A DNA stretch of 64,000 bases. Source: Synaphobranchus kaupii. Lineage: Eukaryota > Chordata > Actinopteri > Anguilliformes > Synaphobranchidae. Below, one piece after another: positions 10,701 to 22,050 of the stretch; positions within the stretch are counted from its first letter, which is position 1; each line of letters starts with the position of its first letter. The translations under genes and the position numbers were made by a program. The notes beneath the pieces were generated by a model. The model saw nothing but the letters and a program-made list of their open reading frames with translations, did not search any database and was not told where the DNA came from. The stretch is from NCBI GenBank assembly GCA_029718625.1, contig CM056377.1:36718457-36782456 (forward strand), written 5' to 3'.

Positions 10701-13700
10701 ATTCAGCTGTAAATTACACTGGTACAGTATGGAACACATGGCTGGCTAAATGGCTGTAAGTTATCAAGGGTCGGAGCTATCAAACGAGCCCCAAACCATC
10801 ACTCTGTTGCCAGATATGGAGTAGATGTGGATGGATCACTTTAAGGGTTGTTTCTCCTGACTTTTTTCCCCATAGAGTTCTATAGGAAAATGAGTCCGGA
10901 GAAATAACCCTTGCAGTGATCCATCCACATCTACTCCATATCTGGCAACAGAGTGATGGTTTGGGGCTCGTTTGATAGCTCAGACCCTTGATAACTTACA
11001 GCCCTTTAGCCAGCCATGTGTTCCATACTGTACCAGTGTAATTTACAGCTGAATCTAGTCTCACCCCCCAATTTCCATAGAGATCCATTCAAATGCAGAG
11101 AGGTTATAGTATCGCTTGTAACAGTACCTGAAAATAAGATATCGACAGTTTTTTTTATGTTGATGGTCACAGACTTCAGGACGTAACAGCATGTAAAGGA
11201 TATGCGACCAAATATGAAATATGATACTTTAAAAATACGTTAAAGCAAAGGGTATGAATACTTATGTAAATGAGAAATTTTATTTTTTTATTTTTAATAA
11301 ATTTGCAAAAATCTCAAAATAACTTTTTTCACATTGTCATTATGGGGTGTTGTGTGTAGAATTTTGAGGGAAAAAAGGAATTTAATCAATTTTGGAATAT
11401 GTCTGTAACGTAATAAAACGTGGAGAAGGTGAAAGGGGTGGGGAGACTTTCCGGCTTGACTGTATATATATAATAATAATAATAATAAAGTCAATAAATA
11501 CTTAAAGGGCCTCAGAAGTAGTCCTGTGTTAATGTAGTTCATGACCATGTTTCACCTTTGTTCTACTGCCAATGAGTATCTTCTCTCCCTCAGAGCAAAC
11601 GACGGCTGCCTCTACGTCTTTGACCGTGAACAAAACAAGAGAACGCTCAAGGTCAGTCGTAACGTGTTTGCCGCCGTTGTTGTTTCGGAGGTAGCATTAG
11701 CGCTGTGTCCAATCATTCACACTCTTGTCTGACTGCCTGCACAGCGTTAGCGTCACACCTTGCTCTTTGTCCTGTTGCATAATGCGCTGTAGCTGTTAAG
11801 TGAGTGACTCATCAGGCCCTCTGCCTTTGACTGTGTTAACTCTGTCACTCAGACTCTTCGTTCAGATTGAGTTGCATTGGAATGATGCAATGATACATTC
11901 GCCCTTCTCTCTCAGGGCCGTGCTTTACTGCATTGCGGCAGTTGGACTGTGCTCCGTTTATATATCGTTACCTGTCTGAAGTCATTAATAACTCCGGTTG
12001 GTTCAGATTTATTGTAGGCCTGTAATGTAATTATTTGACTCCCCCCCCCCCCCCCCCTCCGCCAACCCTCAGATCGATGCTCACGAGGACGACGTGAACG
12101 CGGTGGCCTTCGCCGACAGCTCGTCTCAGCTGCTGTTCTCCGGCAGCGATGACGCCCTGTGCAAAGTGTGGGACAGACGGACGCTGCGAGAGGACCGGCC
12201 GCAGCCCGTGGGCCACCTGGCCGGACACAGGGATGGCATCACTTTCATACACAGCAAAGTAAATGCCCCCCCCCCCGAGGCTCCCCATAGGGCAGCAGTG
12301 CTGGGTCGAGGCACGGACGTGCATCCGCGCGAGTCCGGTTATAACACCGTCTCCGACAGCTCTCTGTTTCAATGCCGCAGCTCGACACGCTCAGCTGCCC
12401 GTGTGACAACCTTTCCGGCGATTTTTGTAAACCTCGGATCGGTTTCACCCGTAACAAACCCAGCGACTCACCGCCACTCTCAGAAGACATGACCCTGAGA
12501 AATGCTTTTATGTTCTTTTAAGAATCCTTTACGCCCTTGTGGTTAAGGAAATGGGTCTGTAATGTGAAGCAGATAATGATAACTTGCTGGCGAGCGGCAC
12601 TCATAAGCTTACAGGTGAAAGCTGGGTTAATATTACTTTAAATGGCTACAGTATGCCTTACTGTCACACAACAAAAACAGTGGAGTAGTGATTCTAGGGG
12701 CTGCTTGATGGCTCATTCGGTTCAGGCATCACACTGTGGGGCATGGATGAGCTTCACAGCCTCGGAGCGAATTCAGACCATGCCAGTGCCGACTGTGGCC
12801 GGTAGCTCCATAGGGCACACAATTAGCGATTGCGTCATCCAGGGGATGGGAGGGTTCAGTCGGATAGGGTTCTGTGTGCATTTCTATCTAGTGACCCCTG
12901 CTGGTCGATGAGGCGCCTGTAGATTGCAGTCAAAGCCGCATATGAAAGCACGTTCCTCCGAACTCTTAGCTGTAGTCTGTGGTGTGAAAAGAAGCAGCTG
13001 GTGATACCACGTTTCGGAGAACCGTGGATGTCTACACTCCTGAATCGGCAGTGGGGTTTGTGCAACGTATGCAGCTGCGGTTGCCGATGATTGTTCAATC
13101 CAAATTTGGTGGGAATTGAACATGCCCAGCCTCACATTGGCACCAAATTTATAGAAAGAAAAAAAAGTGATTCTGGCTGGTGCAGTGTACTGTCTGCACA
13201 CTCACCTTTGATACAGTCTGTGATATGTAATGGCTCTAACGCAGGGATGCTCAAACTATGGCCTGGGGCCAACCTTGGCCCACCAAGCCGTTGGTTTCGC
13301 CTTCGAAAGGCCTAGTAACTTTAAATTAAACATCTTAAACAATTAAACAAAAATGTAACAATTGATGAAAATGGGAAGTATAAAAGTTTTGCCTGCTGGC
13401 GATTTCTTATATAATGGCTTGGCCCACCAAGCTCATGACTTTGGGCATACCTGCTCTCGCACGCTGACTGACTCAGTGCATCGTATTAGGATGCATTGAG
13501 TCCCTTCCTCTTCTGTCTTTTGGCAGGGCGATGCACGCTATCTCATCAGTAACTCCAAGGACCAAACCATCAAGCTGTGGGACGTGAGGAAGTTCTCCCC
13601 CAAGGAGGGACTGGCGGCCTCCAGGCTGGCCGTCACACAGCAGAACTGGGACTACCGATGGCAGCAGGTCCCCCAGAGAGGTGCGGACACAGGGAAGGGG

Positions 13701-14125
13701 GAGGAAAGAGGGCGAACTTTGAGGTTGTACCCTGTTCTTGACCGGCGCTTTTCTCACCGATCCATCAATACCCACACTTTCACCCAGTTTGTTATTTCCA
13801 TGTCTGTAAATAATACAAAGTCTGTCAAATTCAGTCCCCCAGTGTTGGGTTTGAACCCTTACCACCCCCCACCCCCCCTCTTCTCCACAGCTCTGAAGAA
13901 GCACAAGCTGACAGGAGACACCTCTGTGATGACGTACCGAGGTCACGGTGTCCAGCACACACTCATTCGGTGTCGCTTCTCCCCTGAGTTCAGCACAGGC
14001 CAGAAGTTCATCTACACTGGCTGTTCCACCGGGAAAATCGTCAGTGAGTCTGTGTGTGCTTGAGTGTGAGTGCATTTGTGTTTGAGTGTGTTTGAGTGTG
14101 TTTGAGTGTGTTTGAGTGTGTTTGT

Positions 14126-14216
<91 letters not shown>

Positions 14217-14884
14217 AGTGTGATGCACCCCATTACCATCAGAAAGCAACATCTGTTAATGGTGCTGACACATTGTGCGCAGGTTTGGAGTGTGTACCTG
14301 CTTTGTTTGATAAAATTGCATCATGCCAAAATATGATCATCTTCAGTGACTGGTTGTATGTGTAAGTCTCCCTCTCACCTTTTTTCCAGTCTATGACGTG
14401 CTGACCGGCAGCGTGGTTTCCAAACTGTCTGACCACGATGCCTGTGTGAGAGACGTCAGCTGGCACCCCTACCAGGACAACATTGTTAGCAGCTCTGTGA
14501 GTGTTTCTACATCTCTCTCCCACTACCACTGCCACCATGTTTGTGTCTGTGTCCCGTTATTTGCGTCTCTCCTCCTGTGTTCTTCTGGGTCTTTCATTCA
14601 GGGATTGCATACCAACCATTGTCTCATCTGTACTGTATGTGTGTCTAAATGGGCCTGTGTGCCCTGTGTGGTTCATGAATATGACACTAAACACGCGTGT
14701 GTGTATATGTGTGTGCGTGCGTCTGTGTGGTTCTCCCCCCTCCCTGTGCTTTCAGTGGGATGGAGCCGTGAGGCTGTGGGAGCACAGGCAGACTCACCCG
14801 TTCGATGAGGACAGGGACAGGGACAGGGACAGGGAGCGCGAGCGGCCCGCCGGCACGCAGGGAGAATCGAAGGAGGGGAATTGA
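4727..14884 (+). CDS. dcaf11: DDB1- and CUL4-associated factor 11 (WDR23), 14 coding exons
   Basis: DCAF11 is a WD40 substrate receptor of the CUL4-DDB1 ubiquitin ligase; its worm orthologue restrains the NRF2-like factor SKN-1. Coding exons: 4727-4905, 5313-5440, 5574-5692, 5950-6014, 7559-7659, 7843-7989, 9313-9367, 9697-9765, 11594-11651, 12073-12258, 13527-13680, 13891-14043, 14390-14496, 14756-14884. All introns are GT-AG, phases agree and the product is 549 residues (human about 546). Landmarks are the N-terminal DVDLAQVLAYLLRRGQVRL block, KARDVGWSVLDV, ANDGCLYVFDREQN, and the DDB1-contact WDRR box near residue 340. Further matches are DQTIKLWD, YRGHGVQHTLIRCRF and CVRDVSWHP. Exon 12 uses the donor gtgagt after GKIV, keeping IYD in frame. 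The C-terminus carries an Asp-Arg repeat. Introns 4, 6 and 8 contain fold-back elements and intron 10 a SINE. Confidence 0.95.
6070..6221. repeat. GTGAGA/GTGA microsatellite in dcaf11 intron 4
   Basis: About 150 bp of gtga and gtgaga units, nearly pure purine plus T on the + strand. It starts roughly 55 bp after the exon 4 donor and contains many gtgag words that look like splice donors. Confidence 0.9.
6553..7531. mobile_element. Fold-back Tc1-type MITE, TIR type gcatccggaaag
   Basis: The element starts cagtgcatccggaaagtatt and ends with its inverse; TA flanks both sides (6551-6552, 7532-7533). The terminal repeats continue inward through the ataatgaca and taagtattcataccc blocks for more than 250 bp. 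The centre is a hairpin around 7040-7225 containing gatatggagtagatgtggat and its inverse. Relative to the element at 10293-11462, the right arm lacks about 190 bp: its text jumps from gtttgatag to gtcacagacttcagg. No coding capacity. It lies in dcaf11 intron 4. Confidence 0.88.
8190..9080. mobile_element. Fold-back Tc1-type MITE, TIR type cactgtccaaatactta
   Basis: The right end reads cactgtccaaatacttacag...gcactg followed by TA (9081-9082). The left arm matches its inverse from ccatatttggacagtgacac inward (tgttgttttggctctgtact and so on). Outside that point the left end carries an inverted fragment of the terminal sequence, so the left terminus is rearranged. The interior (about 8440-8860) is a diverged copy of the core found in the elements at 6553 and 10293, including ctctctgcatttgaatgg and the gatggatcactttaagggtt hairpin. 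It lies in dcaf11 intron 6. Confidence 0.8.
10293..11462. mobile_element. Fold-back MITE with Tc1 ends of the 477-2106 type
   Basis: This 1,170-bp element starts cagtcaagccggaaagtctc and ends with the inverse, flanked by TA (10291-10292, 11463-11464). It is palindromic over almost its whole length, centred near 10880. The outer 80-110 bp of each arm match the transposon at 477-2106, while everything inside matches the element at 6553-7531. It has no transposase and could only move in trans. It lies in dcaf11 intron 8. Confidence 0.9.
12700..13170 (+). mobile_element. tRNA-derived-type SINE in dcaf11 intron 10
   Basis: The head (ggggctgcttgatggctcat ... near 12700) has the look of a decayed tRNA-like promoter. 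The body carries cccctgctggtcgatgaggc, a cgttcctccg segment and gaatcggcagtggggtttg, and the copy ends in an A-rich tail near 13155-13170. A diverged relative lies at 2270-2660. The family looks like a known fish SINE, but I cannot name it with certainty. Confidence 0.6.
14044..14218. repeat. (GT)n microsatellite in dcaf11 intron 12
   Basis: A run of gt dinucleotides interrupted by gtttgagtgt units near both ends. It begins directly at the exon 12 splice donor (gtgagtctgtgtgtg). In frames it yields meaningless Cys-Val or Thr-His repeats. Confidence 0.95.
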
Positions 14885-15657
14885 CTGCAGTCTCCCGTAG
14901 CGTCGGATCCCAGGGAGGAGCAACAGAACGGGCGGCGAGCCAGCGACAAGAGCAGCGGCAAAAAACGTATCGGTCTGCGCTGGGCGTTCACGCCGCGATT
15001 GCGAAAGGGTTTTTATTCCCGCTTTCAGGTGTGCTTTTGCCTTTCCAAAAAGCCATTTTATGTCTACATCTGCAAAACAACAGAAACCTGCAGTGTAATT
15101 GTGATTTAAGAGATAAGAGAGGGACGTTTTTATATACCCTCTACTTAAAGGAAAACTATAGCGCTTTGACTAGGCCTGAACTGATTTATATAATGCAATT
15201 AAATCCATGTACAAAGTGCTTCCTCCAAGAGCACTAACTGACAATGGTTTGCTAAACCTAAAAGTGTAAATAGGTACAAAGTAGTGTGAAAATGACTACC
15301 TGCAATATCTTTAAGTTGCTTTTTGATTAAAGCATCAGCAAAATAAGTTGATTCAAATGTAGGGACTGGGAAATTTGAATGTGGATACAGACAAAAATAT
15401 TACAAGTGTAATTCTTTTTATGTTAATACTTTATTCACCTTAACGCCCAGTCCATTAGATTAAAAGAAAAAAAAAATTCTTTTGTAAACAAATATATACA
15501 TTTTCTGATTTAAAGATGTCAGTATGTATTGAAGAAATGTGCGCATAAGTAGTCACGGTGCAGGGTCTGGTCACGCGTTTGCGTATGTATGTATGCAGTT
15601 TTGAATGTGTTCTGTATATCAGTGTCTGTTTCACTTACATTAGCCATGTTTTACAAT

Positions 15658-15663
15658 AATAAA
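15658..15663 (+). terminator. Likely dcaf11 poly(A) signal
   Basis: An aataaa hexamer about 770 bp after the dcaf11 stop codon. It would give a 3' untranslated region of roughly 0.8 kb. Confidence 0.55.
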
Positions 15664-18600
15664 AAATATGTTAACGTACCATTTTTCACTATTTCGCTTG
15701 CAGTTTCATTCACAGAACGCCAATGTATTCGATGCACCAACAGATGGTTTAGATTAGAGAGGATAAATGGCTGATTGGAACTATTTGTTAACAGTGCTTT
15801 GTCTGCAGGTGAGGCCATTTCATGAAGCATCTTACTAACTACAGTGCCTAACTAAGTACAGATTGCTGCTACTTAGCTGCAAGTATATTTAAAACCTTAC
15901 TGCAAATTAATTTAACTGGGCCTACCCGCAAAGCTAGCAGGGTAAGGTTGATTGTAAACAACCATGTAAATTGTGGACCCCAAATTCCAGTGTTGAAGGG
16001 CTATAGTGCCTGCTGGTGCTCAATTTGAGGTTGTACTTCATGAGTGCTTAATTCAAGTGAGGGATTGGTTAAGTATTGTTTCCCAGGTGTGAAGTGGCTG
16101 CTGTTGAAAAGAAACCAGAAAAACCTGAAGAAACTGCAGTTGCTTCAGGGAGTTGTAAACAGTACCTGCCTTCTTGGTTTGAAAAGGCTAGCCTGGGAGC
16201 AATAGTACATGTGTATATGACTGTAGTCACCGTTGCCATAATAGTTTGCTCGCTAGCTAATGTTTCTGGCTAATGTCGCTACTTTGAGGGGCCCCCCATA
16301 TTGAAAACCATGAACATTGTGTGGTTTCTGAAGAGGCAGGTATGTCCTTTACTCCTCTGCCAAACCAAAACCAAATTGGACCTGTTATTATTATATCTGC
16401 TCCTGGCTGGGTCCTGTCTTGATGCCGGTGTAATCTCTCTCCTGTCAAGTAGAGGGGCCTCTCTACTGACCGGTCCCTGATCAACAGCTTCTGGCATTGA
16501 CTTCTCTCCACAGCAGCCTGACATGATTTGACTCCTGGAACAGGTCTTGGCTTTCCAAAGCTGCGTTAGGCTATATCAGTGATAGTGCTGTGGAGCATAG
16601 GGAATGTACTCCCTGAATATTTTAGGAATAACAGTTACTGCTTGTGATGCAGAACTTCTGTGTAGTTTATAGCTGCAGCTTCATAGAACTGATTTTCTGA
16701 GGCCAGTAGCACATGCATAAGACATAACCTGGTCCTCTTTGATACATGTAGGCTTTTGGCATGTTTTATCTTATGGAAGAGGGCTTACATTACCATGTGT
16801 GGCCCAATGGTGTGGCCTGGTTGAGTACATTACATTACATTTATGCATTTAGTCAGAATGCCATAACTCTTCACTAATGAGTATTAACTCATCAGATGGA
16901 TGGGGAGTCCCCCACAGCATTTGAAACATTTAAATTACTGAGAATTCACAGGTCACAAAAAACCAACACAATCACCACTAGCACTGAGCTAGCTAGCAGC
17001 CTGGGCCAGCACTATGAGGAAAGTGGCGGGCCTAAGCTGGTTCATATGCATATCAAACAAAGCACCAGAGAAATGGGAAGTTGCGCAATGTGAAAAGGAG
17101 GAGTACAACTGATTCAATAACGGCTTCCTCCAGTGGCAGCAAAAAGAATCGACCGGGAAACATGGCCATGAGCTCAAATTAGGTTGTTACAGTGGCTTGA
17201 TTACACAGTAACAGAGGCTGCAAGCACCAGCCATGGAACAAACCAGCTGCCTGCATGAAATACAGACAAGGCTAAGTTTACTTATGACAGTTGTTTCTGG
17301 CACATTACAACTGCGCTCCGAATCGCCCTGCTTAGAACAGGAGGCGCCCTCTTTGTGGATTAGTGTGGGTAATGAGGATTGGGGTGGGATTTGGGGGAGA
17401 GACAGAAGCATATATGCATGTTGTAGAGAAGGGGCATTTTTTAAATGGGGGGTTTCCACAGTAGGGCAGAGGAAGGAGGTGCTGTGTGCTATTGGAATTC
17501 AGGTTTTACATAAGTACATTTTTAAAGTTTCAGAGAGCGACTAGAAGCCGAGTAGAGAACAGGGACCCAGATAAAAATGTAGAATGAACTAAGACAGGCG
17601 GACAGCAGACATTGTGAGGTAACGCAGACTTATATTTGTGAAACAAAACAATTGCACTCAGCAAAGTAGAGAAAGATGCAATAAAGTAAACAAGGAGGCA
17701 ATAATAAAATAATGTTGTAATAATAATAATAATAAATAATGTAATAATAAATCCTGACAATGGAAACATATGAAAGGAGTCAGTGGGAAAGAGACTGGGA
17801 AGGCCCAGTGATTGACAGAAACAGGCTTTCATAGCAACAGCTGAATCTCGTAATGGAGACAACAGTAGACTAGACGGAAGTAACAGTTAAAAATAGACAA
17901 TAGTATTTGTTTATTCGGAGGCTCATTTGTCATTAATCAGTTTACAGTGCAGACTAATGCAATAAATGAAATTTCTTGTAGTGTAATTTCATAGGCAGAT
18001 AAAGTTGCAATGGCTGCAGTGAAATTAACAGATGTGATTGCTAATGTGGTATAGACTTAAACCTATTGCACTAGGCTGCGTCTGTATTTTTTGTAGTGTA
18101 GTAGCATTGTGTACCTCAAATAGCCTACACAATATTTCCACCCTGGTATCTAAAGCTAGTTTTTCATGTCTTTCCAGAAACTGCTTTCTGCATTCTTGGC
18201 CAGCCTAATTATTACAACATAATTATTTGAATAGCCTTTGTGTAATTCTTAGTGTAATAAACAATAGCCTCCAGTCTAATAGTCCAGGTAATGGAGAAAT
18301 ACTGCTATCTAGGTGTAATGCGACCTTACGACCATGGGAGATGGGAGAAAGGTACAGGAGTCCAAAAAATATGGTGAACAGGTGGTTTTATTTACAGCTG
18401 TGCCAAAGGGAGTATAAATAAGGTATATACAGTGAAAGTGGAGGTTGTTCCTCAAACGGTTCTGCTTTAGTAGAACAACATTGCACAGTGTGATACAGAA
18501 TTTGAGAAACAATTAAATCCTAGAATAGCATACAGTCTCTATTTCTCCGTGCATGAATTTAAATGCACTGAAACAAATGCTTCTGTTGTTACACAGTGTA

Positions 18601-19740
18601 TTTGTTGCTCTGTTTATGTGCAGGGATTAGGGTTGCAAAGGTTCTAGCCTTACTGGTGTGACAATGCAGACACGGTTGAGCCAGTCCTTTTAATAACTCA
18701 GTTACGTATTTCGAAACATGGAGGTGGGTAGATTGCAGTGAAGGACCTGTGCCACACGTGACAATGTTGGTTCAGTCAGATGCAATACAATCTGATGTTT
18801 TAGCGTGAGACATGCTGTATTGCAAAATCTTGTTACAATGTAGCTGTAACCTTTTCCCATTGTGCCTTACTGAGACTTAAAGGGGTCTAGTACAGCATGC
18901 CAAACATTCTTAACATTTTTAAACTGCGAGCATAAGCCTACACGCTGCTAGAAAAACCATGCATGCACATACCGTTTTCTAATATTAACATCAATATTCG
19001 ATACATCCACACCTTCAGCCATATTGTTTTTGAAGTCTTAAGGGGGCTTCATGACAATGTCAGAAGAGGAACATGGTAGGGAAAAGCATGTTTTCTCATT
19101 TAAGGGAAGGGGTTGGATATGAGGGGAGGGGTTTCTAATCCCCTGTTGTTTGAAAGGTGAAAAGTCTGCAGAGTGAGGAGAGCGGCAGAAAGGAGGGGAA
19201 CGTTTCTTTGGACAAATAAATGGAGCGACACACAGAACGCTATGGATTCGTGGCGGAACACAACGACGTGAGAAAGAGAAGACGTGGAATGCCAAGACCA
19301 GTGCAGTAGGAGGGAGGGGAACTGGTGATGTCACAAACAGGACCTTGAGAATCCGGGAGACAGCGAAGCGAACGCAAACACATGGAGACACTGCTGTGTT
19401 ACTGCTGGGCTGGGTCATTGCATGGGATCGCATGACTGTGTCGTGGTCACTTCGGCATTGACTGCAGGATCACCAAAGACCAGGAACAATCAGTCTATCA
19501 ATGGCATTCCAGCTCAAGAAGATTATACCAGCACTGGATTGTTTCATTCCTAGACCAGAGGACTGAAACGCGTTAATACTAAATCATTGGCATCCATTGT
19601 TCATCATACATAATTATATATCCAAAAGAGGAGTATTACATTTTTTTTACTTGGCACTCCAGGAGTTTACAGTACCTAAATTACAGGGTCAGTGAAGCAG
19701 ACTTCTAGTTTTTTTCCCCCTTTATTTTGTGAGTGACACA
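15664..19740. other. Intergenic DNA between dcaf11 and fitm1
   Basis: No gene recognised. There is a short tacattacatt-type retroposon tail near 16826-16860 and a small (taa)n tract near 17715-17745. The open frames here are short, lack splice partners and resemble nothing I know. The fitm1 promoter must lie in the last few hundred bases, but I see no decisive element. Confidence 0.5.
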
Positions 19741-19754
19741 AATTTCAGATCAGG

Positions 19755-20996
19755 ATGTTCCTCAACTCCTTCTTAGTGGTGGTGACAAACCTTGCGGCTG
19801 GACTCCTCGGCAACGCTTCATTCCGGCGCCACTTTCACCTGGTGCTCTCAGGTTTGGTTCTGTTTGGCCCTGCGTTGAGTCTTTGGGTCTCACACTATAG
19901 CATTTTTGCAAATAAGAGCCACTACCTATACAGGTGAGGACAGTTTATATTGTATGATGTCATAATTGTGTATACCCTCCTTAGACTGGTGAAAAAAATG
20001 AATGAGCACATGTTTTGTAAGATCGCCAGACTGCTGAACTATATATTTTTACAGTTAATTCTATTGCATTTAACAAAGTACCCCGCCTATCACTATCTTA
20101 GTGTGAGTGCAGATTGGTGTTGATCTGCCAAGTGTAGATGTGCAGTGTTAATCTCTTTCTCTCTTTTGAAACCTTGAGATTTTTCCATCCATGTGGTGTT
20201 TTTCAAAATATAAAAAAATGTTTCCGCTTTGTTGTTGCAGATGGAATGTGTTTGATGCGAAAGCTTGCTCAATAAATTCCATTTAAAAATGAAAAATTCT
20301 CTCTTCCCTCCCAGGAAGTTCCTGCGCTCCGGTTGGGGCTGGACTTGCATCTTCGCGGGCTCCTTCGTCTTCCTCCTCTACTTCTCCGTACAACGATCCC
20401 TCGCTCTCTCGCTGCGGCACCTTTCCCGGCTGGTCACGGCAGGCTTGCTCTGGGTGGGGTTTCGGCGGGCGTTGTCTCTTCTGGAGAACGCCACAGGGAG
20501 TTGTTATGAGCCCCTCAGAGCCTCTCTGAGTGGGCAGCTGCCACAGGGCCTTGGCGGGGTAGGGGTAGGGGTAGGGCAGCCCCTCCTGCTGCTGCACGAG
20601 GGGGAGAGTAAGACCAGCTGCCTCAAATCCGGCATGCTGTGGCGCGGGTATGAGGTCTCCGAGGACGCCTTCCTTCTCTGCCTGTGCTGCCTGCTGCTGG
20701 CGGAGGAGACGGCCGTGTTCGGGCCCTACCTGGCCCTGGGCGGGGTCTCCGGAGCCCCGCTGCGCCTGCTCTTCCTGTTCTGCGTCTTCCTCCTGGGCCT
20801 GTGGGTCTTCCTGCTGCTTTGCCTCTTGGCCCACTTTCCGCAGTTCCCCACCCAGTTGCTGGGGGGCGCTCTGGGATGCCTGGGGTGGAGGAGCCTATAC
20901 CAGGGGTGGTACCGTCTGGGGCCAAGTTGGTACTGCCCTGGGCGGCCTGGAGTGGGGTTGCTGACCACAGCTGAGAAAGGGCGACGCAACACTTGA
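19755..20996 (+). CDS. fitm1: Fat storage-inducing transmembrane protein 1, two exons
   Basis: FITM proteins are multi-pass ER membrane proteins that promote lipid droplet formation; FITM1 is mainly a muscle protein in mammals. Exons 19755-19933 and 20315-20996 join in phase (AG+G gives Arg60) into 286 residues, close to human FITM1 (about 292). Landmarks are the N-terminal membrane segments, FLRSGWGWTCIFAGSF, SLRHLSRLV, the LENATGSCYEPL block, WRGYEVSED, LLLAEETAVF and the C-terminal SWYCPGRPG. An in-frame TGA shortly upstream of the ATG supports this start. Compared from memory with mammalian FITM1/FITM2, the histidine in the GYxVSxH block is Asp177 and the one in the YFHxY block is Pro235. 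A gggtag-type repeat encodes a GVGVGVG stretch at 141-147. It converges on psme1. This may be the fish form called fitm1-like. Confidence 0.93.
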
Positions 20997-21490
20997 AGAC
21001 GATTGGATACACCAAACCAAATACTTATTGCAGTGGTGCTTTATTTTCTTCAGCTGCATAAAGCTTAAGATAGAAGTAATGTAGGAGGCGTCTTATCACA
21101 GCTTTCTAGGGGAATCCCAATTTACTAACATTAAAGTTCACTTGTTTCAACTGAGGAAATGAGGTCACGTGGCACCATTTCAGTACAGCATAAAGTACAA
21201 GGTCAAGGGGTCAGGGATTATTGCTGAGAAAAATGTGTTAACAAGGCATGGTTGAGAAGCTATTGACGTCAGGTAAAATCGTTTCAAACACCAGTGGTAG
21301 AAACTCTGATCCATGTAAAAACCTGGTTCATCTTCTGCGATCAAATGATTTAATATTTACATGAATTTATAATAGAATAGAATTGGTGCTATGTCAGTAA
21401 TACATTTCAATAACAGCTGCATGCTTTGCACAACCTTCTATATTATACCTGAACATGCTGTATCTATATTTCAACACAATTCTGAAATGT

Positions 21491-21496
21491 AATAAA
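21491..21496 (+). terminator. Possible fitm1 poly(A) signal
   Basis: An aataaa hexamer about 495 bp past the fitm1 stop codon. The convergent psme1 transcript may end within the same interval. Confidence 0.4.
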
Positions 21497-21881
21497 AACA
21501 GTAAAAAGAAACTTGGCAGTATGAGATAACACTTCACTCTACACAGAGAGAGTTGCCAGGTTAGAGAAATATTTACAGCCCAATGGTATCGCTAAATTTG
21601 CCCACAATCTTCAAAGAAGCCAACCTGGGTTGCATAACCATGGACCTAGCAACACTACACAGAAAGTGCATGCTTCTCATTATTATTTTTCAAGCAGTTG
21701 ATCCTATCCAAAGCATATTAGAATACTAAAAATGATATAACCTGTATCCCTTTAACATTGATAAATATTTACTTAGGGACTAGAGGGAATGTACCTCACA
21801 CAAGGGTACGAAAACAGTGTCTCAATCTAGGATTAAAAGTAATCACCCACAAATCATGTAAATTAAATTTAATATCACTGC

Positions 21882-21887
21882 TTTATT
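21882..21887 (-). terminator. Possible psme1 poly(A) signal
   Basis: The + strand tttatt (aataaa on the minus strand) lies about 165 bp beyond the psme1 stop codon. A second tttatt occurs near 21040. Confidence 0.45.
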
Positions 21888-22050
21888 TTGAAATTAGTAG
21901 TCGAAGATATTTCAGTACAGCATGGTCTTCAGTTTGTTTTTTTATAGAAGTCAAATGTACTGTGGTGAGTTATTCAATATGGATCTGGTGTGTTTGTCTC
22001 GGTGTGTGTGTGTGTGTGCATGAGAGAAAGAGTCAGGTGCATGGACAGGC

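Noticed and set aside
13473..14239. Long open frames rich in Thr-His or Cys-Val across 13473-14365
   Set aside because: They are translations of the (GT)n microsatellite plus antisense of dcaf11 exons; no family match and no splice logic.
16076..16273. 65-residue open frame in the dcaf11-fitm1 gap with a hydrophobic end
   Set aside because: No splice partners, promoter or recognisable similarity; likely chance.
20283..20834. 183-residue minus-strand open frame opposite fitm1
   Set aside because: Antisense shadow of fitm1 exon 2; the Gln/Glu-rich text reflects complementary Leu codons.
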